From NCBI GenBank assembly GCA_013298625.1, contig JAAFIF010000010.1:83747-147746 (forward strand): a stretch of DNA of 64,000 nucleotides, written 5' to 3'. The translations under genes and the position numbers were made by a program. Position 1 is the stretch's first letter, and each line of letters begins with the position of its first letter. Below, piece by piece: positions 53,443 to 61,212 of this stretch. This DNA is from Myxococcales bacterium (GTDB lineage Bacteria; Myxococcota_A; Polyangia; Polyangiales; Ga0077539). Below the pieces are notes generated by a model. The model did no database searches, was not told the DNA's origin, and worked only from the letters and a program-made list of their open reading frames with translations.

Positions 53443-56400
53443 TCAGCGCACGCGCGGGCCGTTGGTCCCGAAGAACCAGCGCGCCCAGGTCTTCATCCAC
53501 TGCGCCTTCGCGCTGTCGCCCGGCGCGAACTCACCGGCGCGGATCGCCTGCGCGAGCGCCTCGGTGTCCTCGCTCTTGGCGTAGCTCAGCACCGCGGACA
53601 AGATCGCGGCGTGCTCGGGGTTGGCGCCCGTGCGCGCGCACCACTCGGCGACGGTGCGCTCGAACACAGGGTCGCCAGGGTAGGGCTCTTCGCGATCGCA
53701 GCCCAGCCCGAGGCCGTTGATCGCCGCGATGACCGTGGCCTTGCGGTCTTTGTACGGCATCGCTTCGAGCTCTTCGGGCAGGATGGGCCGGCCGAACCAG
53801 TAGTCCTGTCGGCCGTAGCCGAGCGGAAACTCGAGCCGCGTTTCGAGCGGCGGATCGCTGGGGATTCCCCCGACGAAGCGCACCGGGACGATCGGGACCT
53901 TCACGCTCAGCGCCATGTCGATGAACGCGCTCGACATCTTGATCACCGGCGTACGGCACGTGACCGAGCGCGTCCCCTCGACGTGCACCATCACCGAGCG
54001 CGCGCCGGACGCGAGCTCTCCCGCGAGCTCGGCGACGATCTGCAAGAGCGCCTCGCGGTCCTCGCGCTCGAAGAACGTGATCAGCCTCGGGTCCTGCACG
54101 CCCGGGTACGTAAACGCGTGGTTGATGAAGTGCCCCAGCCACGAGTCTCTGTGCTCGGCCTTGGCCAGCGTCACCACGGGCTGCTCGGTGAGCCCGGCGG
54201 CGATCACCGAGAACAGCAGCGACTCGACGCCGACCTGGTGATTCGCGAGAAACAAGCACGAGCGGCCGCGCAGCTTCGCAAACGAGTCGGGGTCCGCGAG
54301 CACCACGTCGCCGACGAACTTCTTGATGAGCCCGTAGTGCAGGTCCTCGCCGAACCACGGGCCGATCCCGAACCACTTGTCCCAGTAGCGACGGATCGGC
54401 GCGAGGTCCATGCGAGAGGCGCGCACGTCGGTCACGCGCGTCCGTCCCTGCTCGTCCGTGCTGACGCGCACGGGGTGCGCGCGCAGCGGGCGCACGTCGG
54501 CGACCCCGTGAAGGTCGGCGATTTCGCCGGTGATGGGCTGCGCCGAGGGCTCTGGTGAGTCTCCGTCGACGAGCTTCACGCGCGAGGGGTGCACGAACGC
54601 GCGGCGGGCGATGTGCTCCTTCGCGGCGATGTGCGTGAAGAGCTCCGCGCGCTTGCCGGGCTCGACCTGGTAGATCGTCGCGAGGTTGTTCGGGAGCCAG
54701 TCGCTCGAGGCTGCGTCGGCGCGATCGAGCAGAGAGATCCCGGCGTCTTCGCGCGAGAGCGAGACGCCCGGGACGAAGCGACGGTCGCGCAAGAAGGCCA
54801 CGCGGTGCGCGCGAGGCGCCGTTCCGATGGGGCCTTTGGGCAACAGGATCTCGACGAGCCGCGCGCTGGCCACCACGCGTCCGTCCGCGGACACGAGCTG
54901 CAGCGCGATCGCAGGAAACCGCTTGTCTCCCTGCTCGAACCCGTCGAACCGAGCCTCGACGCGCGCGAGCCCCTCGGTCGCGATCGGGCCGTACAGCGTC
55001 AGCGAGTCCAGCGTGTACGGGTACGCGACGAGGTCCGAAGCGATCTCGCTCGACCATCGGTGCAGCGCGTCGTGCGGAACCGCGTGCGTGAGCGCGTCGA
55101 GCACCCCCTGGTGCAGCGCTCCGTACGCGACCGTGCAGCGGGCGAGGTCGAGCTCTGCCGTCGCTCCAGCGGCCCCCGTGAGCAGTCGCGTGACGCAGCG
55201 AAACGCGGGGCCGTGAAACAGCGCCCCGCTCTCGTAGGGGTCTCCGTCGTCGACGCCGTCGGCGAGCGCAGCGAACGCAGCGGGCGCGTCGGGGTAGCGA
55301 TCGGCGAGCAGCACCGAGCCCTTCGCCGCGAGCTCGAAGCGCGAGAGCTTGGGGTCCGCGGCGTCGCGCCACACGCTGAGCGAGCACTCGCGCGAAGCGC
55401 TGTCGCCGGTCGAGTCGAGCTTCACGCGCACGGTCTCTCCGTCGGGGACGGTGATCCAGCGCTTCATGTTGACGCTGCGCACGCCAACGACGGTGCGCCC
55501 GGTCGCGCGCGCGGCTTCGCCCGCGAGGAGGTCCACCGCGGACATCATGGGCAGCGCAGCGATCGTCCACGTGGGGCGGTGATCGCCGATCCAGCCGTCC
55601 GAACGGAGGTGCACTTCTCCACCAGCCGCGGGGCTCTGCGCGTGGGGAGCGCCGCCACCACCGCCGTTGGGGCTCGGGTGTTGTCCGCCCGAGACGACGC
55701 GCATTCCCAGGTTTTTCGCCTGGTAGATCTTCTTGCCATCGACCCAGAGAGAGCAGTTGGCGATGGCGAAGGGGCCCTTGTCGTCGGCACCCACTTCGGT
55801 GATCTCGACCTCGCTGGTGATGAGCTTGTTCTTGGGGACGACCTGCCCGCGGTACTTCCACGTGACGGGTTTGCCGGTCATCACGGGCTCGAATCGCCCG
55901 TTGGAGACGTCTGCTCCGATGCCCTTCTCGAGCATGGCCCACTGGAGCAGCTGGCAGAACGCCTCGACGCCGAGCGAGCCAGGCTGCACGGGGTCTTGAA
56001 AGAAGTGGGCTTTGAAGAACCACTCGCTGGGGTCGACGTCCTTCACGGCGCGCGCGTAGCCGAGGCCCTTCGCGCCGCCCACGGGGTTCCAGTGAACGAC
56101 GCGGTCGATCATGAGGAGCATCGGGTCCGAGAGGGTCGGGCGACGCTTGTCCGCGACGAAGAATTTCGCTGGTTTTTCGCTGTCCAACTCGACGCTATTG
56201 AGCGCGGGCAGCTCGAACCGCGCGCGCTCTTCGTCGCCCACGGGCAGCCCCACTTGGTTCTCGAACGCTTCTTTCGGGAAGAACCCGAACACGGTTTTCA
56301 TCTCGTACACGCAGCGCTCGCGCTGAAAGCACTGCACGGTGAAGGACTCGATGATCATCCCGGCGGTCTGCGAGATCGAGTCGATGCGCGCGCGGGTCAC

Positions 56401-59400
56401 CAGCGTCCCGTTCTCGGGGACGATGTCTTCGTAGAGCGTTCCGGTCCCGTCCAGGTTGCGAAACAGCAGGTCGATGTCCGTCGTGCACGCGCTGCCCACG
56501 TAGCTCGCGAGCCAGCCGCACGGCTGCAGCGCGGCCTCCATCAGCACGCAGAACGGCATGGTGCGCGCGCCGTTCTGCTCGAGGTACCAGACCGAGTCGG
56601 GCACGTCGTACTCGACTTCAATACTGGTGCCAGTTTTCATCTGGCCCATGCCGTGGCCGCCCGCGCCGTCATCGACCTTCGTGATGCGCGACATGAAGTG
56701 GTACGGCGGCCCCGGCAAGCGCGCGACGCGGCGAACGCCGTCGAATCGCTGGTAGAACAGCCCAAACGCCGTCGACGGCTGCCCCCACGCGCACGCGAGC
56801 AGCGAGCCGTAGTCGAACGCGAACCCGTCCACCGTCGCGACGGGTTTGGGCTCGGTCCAACCCTGCATGCCCGCGAGCTTCGAGAGCGCCACGGGCGCGC
56901 CGCTCTCTTGCTCGGTGCGCGGGTCGAGGCGCTTCCAATCGGCCAAGGGCCAGTCGGGCACGAGCTTGAGGCCCACGCGCCTCGCGTGAAACGCCTTCAG
57001 CCCGTCCACCGTGCAGAGCAGGTCGGCGAACACCGTGGGCTCCGGTCCGTCGATCACCTCTTTGATGAACAGCTCGTAGACGACCTGCTTCGACTTCGGC
57101 GTCACCTGTCCGCGGCAACGCATGAGGTACTTCTCGTCGCGGACGGGCTCGAAGCGCCAGCCGTCCTTGTCGATCGTGTACCCGAGCGAGCCCATATAAA
57201 ACGCCATCATTTGCAGGCATCCCTCGAACATGAGGGTGCCCGGCATGCAGGGGTCGTTCTTGAAGTGACCCGAGAAGAACCAGTCGTCCGCGGTCACGTC
57301 CTGCTCGGCCCGCAGGTAGCCGTTGCCCCAGGGGCCACCGTCGACGTCCAGGTCCGTCACGCGATGCTGAAACACGATCCGCTCGGGCCCGAACGACGGC
57401 GTGCGAACGTGCGCGCGCGTGTACTCCCAGCCCTCGCCGAAGGTCTCCCACGGGCGGCGGTTGGCGAACGCGAGCACTTCTTCACGCGAGAACGAACGCT
57501 TCACGCACGCGCGCGCCGGAGCTGATTTTCTCCAGGCAGGATCGGGCTTCTCTTCGTCCGCGCTCCAGAGCACGCCCCCCGACTCGGCGAGCTCGGCGTC
57601 CGTGAAGAAGCCCGCTTGTCCGCCGCGCACGCGCAAGCGCAGCTCGCCGTTCACGTGGCAGTCGTAGTGAAAGAAGAACAAGCGAACGTCGCCCTGGTTC
57701 GCGTGCCCGTCCACGTGAATGTCGTACACGAGCGTGTCGCCGGGCTTCGGAAGCTCTCCGTGCCACGAGCCCTCGCAGCCGAGCAGTCGGTACACCCGCT
57801 CGCCCTTGTTCAGCATGTCCACGCCGAGCCAAGAGATGAGCAAGAGGTCCGCCTGACCCGACTCGATCATCACGCCCGCAGGCATGCGCCCCTCGGGCGT
57901 GAGGTACCAGCTGTCCGCGCGGACGTCGGTCTCGGTCCAGATCGTTCCGGTGCCCATCGAGAGCGCGACGGCGTCGATGCCCGTCACGCGATCGGCCAAG
58001 AGCAGCGGCGGCTCGGGCATCCGCACCTGCCGGTGGTACTGGTCCTGCTCTTGAAACTGTGGGCCGAAAATCGACGAGATGCTCCCGCCCGCGAGCACCT
58101 CGAGCTGCTCTCGCGAGTACTTCGGCCCCGGCAGCGCGCGCTTCACGGGCTGCGTTGGCTTGCTCTGCGCCGCTGCCACAGGGGCGACGACAGTCGACAC
58201 CGTCGGCGCACGCTGCTCGACCGCCACTGGGACGCTCGCCGCAGGAGCCGTCGACCGCGCGACAACGCTCGCGACCGGAGCAACAGCAACGGGCGCATCC
58301 ACGCGCGTCGGCGCGACCGCGACCGGCGGCAGCGCAGGGTGCTCGTAAGCGATCGCGCCGAGCAGCGAGGGGGCGACGGACGGCGTCATCGCCTGCAAAA
58401 ATGCACGGTGAACCGCGGCTTGCTGCGAGAGAAAATCCGACTGCACCGCGGCGATCCGCGCTTGCATGAGCAGCGCGCTCGTCACGGGATCGCCCGGCCA
58501 CTCGCCGACCGGAGCGCCGTACTGCTCGGCCTCGGCGGCGCTCAACAGCTCCCCGGTCTGCGCGGGCGCTTCGTACACAACATCAACGCTCGCGTGCGCC
58601 GGAGCCGTCGCGCGCACAGCGACGACGGGCGCGCTCGTGCTCGCCGCGACGGGCGCGCTCGGCGTCGTCTTCGGCGCAGCGCTGCCCGTCACCATGACCG
58701 CGTTCGAGACCGGCAGAAGCGCGGGGGCGCGCTCCATGCGTTGCACTCTTGCTTCGACCATCGGAACCACGACTCTCTGAAAGTGCGCGGGCCTCCGCGC
58801 AGCCATCTTGTATGCGACCGGCCCCAGCGCTCTCGACGAGCGCGCCGCGCCTTCGATCTTCCACGTCGACTCGATGCCCTCGAGCCCTTCGCAGCGAACC
58901 AGGCACTCGCCCTCGCCCGCGCGCCACACGCCCGCGGCCAACGAGAGCAGCCCGTGCGCCGCGTGCGCCCGGCCGAACACACGCTCGGTCACGAACGCCG
59001 CGCCCGCGCCGTCTCCCACCACGATCGCCCCAGGGCGATCCAGCTCACTTGAATTCGTGTGCGACACGTACGCCAGCGGCGACAGCCCCTTGGCGCGCGC
59101 GGTCTCTTCGCGCATCACCACCAACGCCACCGCCGCGTCGCCGGTCTCGCAGCGCGCGCCGAGCGCGGCGAGCGCCGCTTCGTGTACGGGCTCGCACGAG
59201 AGGTCCACGGCGCCCACGATCGCGCTGTCCAGCGTCCCCGCGCTGATCGCGTCGATGGCCAGCGAGAGCGCGTCGAGCCCCGAGCGCTCTTCGCTCGAGA
59301 CGGTAAACCCCGCGCCGCCGAGGTCGAGCTGGCTGCTCACCCGGTTGGCGGGGATGTTGGGCATCGTTCCGACGACGCCGGCAGCCTCGAGCGCGTGCAC

Positions 59401-61170
59401 GAACGCGTCGCGCGCGCCCTCGATCCACGCTGGATTTTCGCCGACAAACGCGCGACCCCAGTCGGCCATACGCCAGCGCGCGCCGTACCGCGCGATCTCG
59501 GGGTCGCAGCCCATCCCCACGAACACGCCGGTGCGCTCGCGGTCGAACGCCACCCCGCGCGCGGCCTCGCGACACACGTCGAGCAGCACGAGCTGCTGCG
59601 CCAGCGTGTGCTCGAGGTCCTTCGGCGGATAACGCAGCCCATCGAGATCGACCGTGACGCTCTGCATCGCGCGCGCGCCGGGCGTGGCGCTCACAGCGCG
59701 CAGACGAACCTGCTCGCTCTGCGAAGACTCTCCTGCGCGAGCGGCGATCGCGACGATGGCCACGCGCGTGGCTCGCGGCTGAGAGAGGTCCACGGAGACA
59801 GGGACCATCGAGCGACGCCCCGCAGACTCCGCGGAGTCCGGGGACTCGACGATCGCGTGCGCGTTGTTTCCTCCGAAGCCGAAGGCCGAGACGCCAGCGA
59901 GCTTGCGGCCCGACCACGGCTCGGCCTCGGTGAGCAGACGAAACGGCGTCCCGTCGAGCGCCTCGATGGGCGCGTCCGCGTGCAGCGTGGGCGGGCGAAC
60001 CCCGTTCTCCATCGCGCCGATCACCTTGGTGATGGCAGCGGCGCCCGCGACGGTCACCAGGTGACCGAGGTTGCTCTTCAGCGACCCGATCGGAAGGTCC
60101 TTCGCCTGCGCGCCGCCGAAGACCGCGGCGCTCGACCGCACTTCGGTCCCGTCGCCGACGGGCGTGCCCGTGGCGTGGCACTCGAGCAAGGTCGCTTCGG
60201 CCGGCGAAATTCCTGCCATTTCGTAGGCGCTGCGCAGCGCGCGCCGCTGGCCCTCCTCGGACGGCGCCAGCAGCCCGCGGCCGCGACCGTCGTTGGACAG
60301 CCCCACGCCGCGCAGGATCGCGCGCACGCGCAGGCCCTTGGCGCGGGCGTCGTCGAGGCGCACGAGCGCGAGGACCGCTGCGCCCTCGGCGGGCACCAGC
60401 CCGTCGGCGTCGCGGTGAAACGGGCGGCTCTGCCCGGTGCGAGACATCGCCGAGAGCGCGCAAAATCCCACGTGAATGAAGAGGTCGTCCGCGCGGTTGA
60501 CCGCGCCCGCGAGCGCGACGTCCACCTCGCGGCGCTGCAGCTTTCGGCACGCGGACTCGATCGCGTACAGCGACGAAGCGCACGCGGCGTCGAGGCAAAA
60601 CGCGGGGCCCGAGAGGCCGAGCGCGCGGGCGGTGAGCGCCGCGGGCAAGCCCGACGAGAAGCGGTTGCGCGCGTGCGGTCTCGGGCGGCCAGCAGCGGCG
60701 ATCTGCCTGAGTTTTTGCAGCGATTCGTGCTGTGATGCGAGCCACACGTCCTGCGCGAATCGGGCGTGCGACTCCGTGGGAAACGAGAGGTTTCCCAAGA
60801 TCACCGCGGCGCGCTGACGGACGTGCGAGGGGTCGAAGAGCCCCGCTTCGCGCAGCGCCTCGCGCCCGGCGTACATCGCCCACTGAAACATCGCGTCGAG
60901 CGCGAGCACTTCGTCCTCGGCCATCGCGAAGCCTCGCGGGTCGAAGACCGACTCGAACCCGCGGACGTAGCCGCCGACGTCGCTCCACGCGCGGTCGCTG
61001 TGCGCAGAGGTCGTCCCCATCGCGCGCCCGTGCGAGAGGCCCCATCGGTCGGGGCTCACGCTGCTGAGCGCGCTGCGCGCGTTGCTCACGTTGTCCCAGA
61101 GCTGCGCGGGCGTGAGGGCCCCCGGCAAGACACACCCCAGCCCGACGATCGCGATCGGCTCGAACGTCAT
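53443..61170 (-). CDS. pfa3: PUFA synthase subunit Pfa3/PfaC-like: KS-CLF-DH-DH-DH-like-AGPAT
   Basis: A 2575-residue subunit of the iterative polyunsaturated fatty acid synthase. Residues 5-440 are a ketosynthase with Cys197 (DAACASSLYAIE), His332 and His370. A chain length factor follows (about 470-760); at the position of its nucleophile it has VSSEERSG, no Cys. After an Ala/Pro/Val linker come four FabA-like hotdog folds; the second (GHFKNDPCMPG near 1300) and fourth (AHFFQDPVQPG near 1720) keep catalytic motifs, the first and third do not, making two dehydratases. Next is a DH-like region starting GDHRPTWTIAALPMM near 1860. The C-terminus is an acylglycerolphosphate acyltransferase (NHQVGVES near 2310, VEGTRS near 2395). 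ATG at 61170; a TTG four codons earlier is possible. Confidence 0.93.
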   Translation of the reverse strand: MTFEPIAIVGLGCVLPGALTPAQLWDNVSNARSALSSVSPDRWGLSHGRAMGTTSAHSDRAWSDVGGYVRGFESVFDPRGFAMAEDEVLALDAMFQWAMYAGREALREAGLFDPSHVRQRAAVILGNLSFPTESHARFAQDVWLASQHESLQKLRQIAAAGRPRPHARNRFSSGLPAALTARALGLSGPAFCLDAACASSLYAIESACRKLQRREVDVALAGAVNRADDLFIHVGFCALSAMSRTGQSRPFHRDADGLVPAEGAAVLALVRLDDARAKGLRVRAILRGVGLSNDGRGRGLLAPSEEGQRRALRSAYEMAGISPAEATLLECHATGTPVGDGTEVRSSAAVFGGAQAKDLPIGSLKSNLGHLVTVAGAAAITKVIGAMENGVRPPTLHADAPIEALDGTPFRLLTEAEPWSGRKLAGVSAFGFGGNNAHAIVESPDSAESAGRRSMVPVSVDLSQPRATRVAIVAIAARAGESSQSEQVRLRAVSATPGARAMQSVTVDLDGLRYPPKDLEHTLAQQLVLLDVCREAARGVAFDRERTGVFVGMGCDPEIARYGARWRMADWGRAFVGENPAWIEGARDAFVHALEAAGVVGTMPNIPANRVSSQLDLGGAGFTVSSEERSGLDALSLAIDAISAGTLDSAIVGAVDLSCEPVHEAALAALGARCETGDAAVALVVMREETARAKGLSPLAYVSHTNSSELDRPGAIVVGDGAGAAFVTERVFGRAHAAHGLLSLAAGVWRAGEGECLVRCEGLEGIESTWKIEGAARSSRALGPVAYKMAARRPAHFQRVVVPMVEARVQRMERAPALLPVSNAVMVTGSAAPKTTPSAPVAASTSAPVVAVRATAPAHASVDVVYEAPAQTGELLSAAEAEQYGAPVGEWPGDPVTSALLMQARIAAVQSDFLSQQAAVHRAFLQAMTPSVAPSLLGAIAYEHPALPPVAVAPTRVDAPVAVAPVASVVARSTAPAASVPVAVEQRAPTVSTVVAPVAAAQSKPTQPVKRALPGPKYSREQLEVLAGGSISSIFGPQFQEQDQYHRQVRMPEPPLLLADRVTGIDAVALSMGTGTIWTETDVRADSWYLTPEGRMPAGVMIESGQADLLLISWLGVDMLNKGERVYRLLGCEGSWHGELPKPGDTLVYDIHVDGHANQGDVRLFFFHYDCHVNGELRLRVRGGQAGFFTDAELAESGGVLWSADEEKPDPAWRKSAPARACVKRSFSREEVLAFANRRPWETFGEGWEYTRAHVRTPSFGPERIVFQHRVTDLDVDGGPWGNGYLRAEQDVTADDWFFSGHFKNDPCMPGTLMFEGCLQMMAFYMGSLGYTIDKDGWRFEPVRDEKYLMRCRGQVTPKSKQVVYELFIKEVIDGPEPTVFADLLCTVDGLKAFHARRVGLKLVPDWPLADWKRLDPRTEQESGAPVALSKLAGMQGWTEPKPVATVDGFAFDYGSLLACAWGQPSTAFGLFYQRFDGVRRVARLPGPPYHFMSRITKVDDGAGGHGMGQMKTGTSIEVEYDVPDSVWYLEQNGARTMPFCVLMEAALQPCGWLASYVGSACTTDIDLLFRNLDGTGTLYEDIVPENGTLVTRARIDSISQTAGMIIESFTVQCFQRERCVYEMKTVFGFFPKEAFENQVGLPVGDEERARFELPALNSVELDSEKPAKFFVADKRRPTLSDPMLLMIDRVVHWNPVGGAKGLGYARAVKDVDPSEWFFKAHFFQDPVQPGSLGVEAFCQLLQWAMLEKGIGADVSNGRFEPVMTGKPVTWKYRGQVVPKNKLITSEVEITEVGADDKGPFAIANCSLWVDGKKIYQAKNLGMRVVSGGQHPSPNGGGGGAPHAQSPAAGGEVHLRSDGWIGDHRPTWTIAALPMMSAVDLLAGEAARATGRTVVGVRSVNMKRWITVPDGETVRVKLDSTGDSASRECSLSVWRDAADPKLSRFELAAKGSVLLADRYPDAPAAFAALADGVDDGDPYESGALFHGPAFRCVTRLLTGAAGATAELDLARCTVAYGALHQGVLDALTHAVPHDALHRWSSEIASDLVAYPYTLDSLTLYGPIATEGLARVEARFDGFEQGDKRFPAIALQLVSADGRVVASARLVEILLPKGPIGTAPRAHRVAFLRDRRFVPGVSLSREDAGISLLDRADAASSDWLPNNLATIYQVEPGKRAELFTHIAAKEHIARRAFVHPSRVKLVDGDSPEPSAQPITGEIADLHGVADVRPLRAHPVRVSTDEQGRTRVTDVRASRMDLAPIRRYWDKWFGIGPWFGEDLHYGLIKKFVGDVVLADPDSFAKLRGRSCLFLANHQVGVESLLFSVIAAGLTEQPVVTLAKAEHRDSWLGHFINHAFTYPGVQDPRLITFFEREDREALLQIVAELAGELASGARSVMVHVEGTRSVTCRTPVIKMSSAFIDMALSVKVPIVPVRFVGGIPSDPPLETRLEFPLGYGRQDYWFGRPILPEELEAMPYKDRKATVIAAINGLGLGCDREEPYPGDPVFERTVAEWCARTGANPEHAAILSAVLSYAKSEDTEALAQAIRAGEFAPGDSAKAQWMKTWARWFFGTNGPRVR

Positions 61171-61212
61171 TTCAGCACTCAAACTTTCTCAGCGATTCGT
61201 TGGGGCGCGCGC

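Noticed and set aside
54589..57525. 978-codon open frame antisense to pfa3
   Set aside because: Composition is Arg/His/Val-rich shadow; the minus strand has a clear conserved multi-domain gene.
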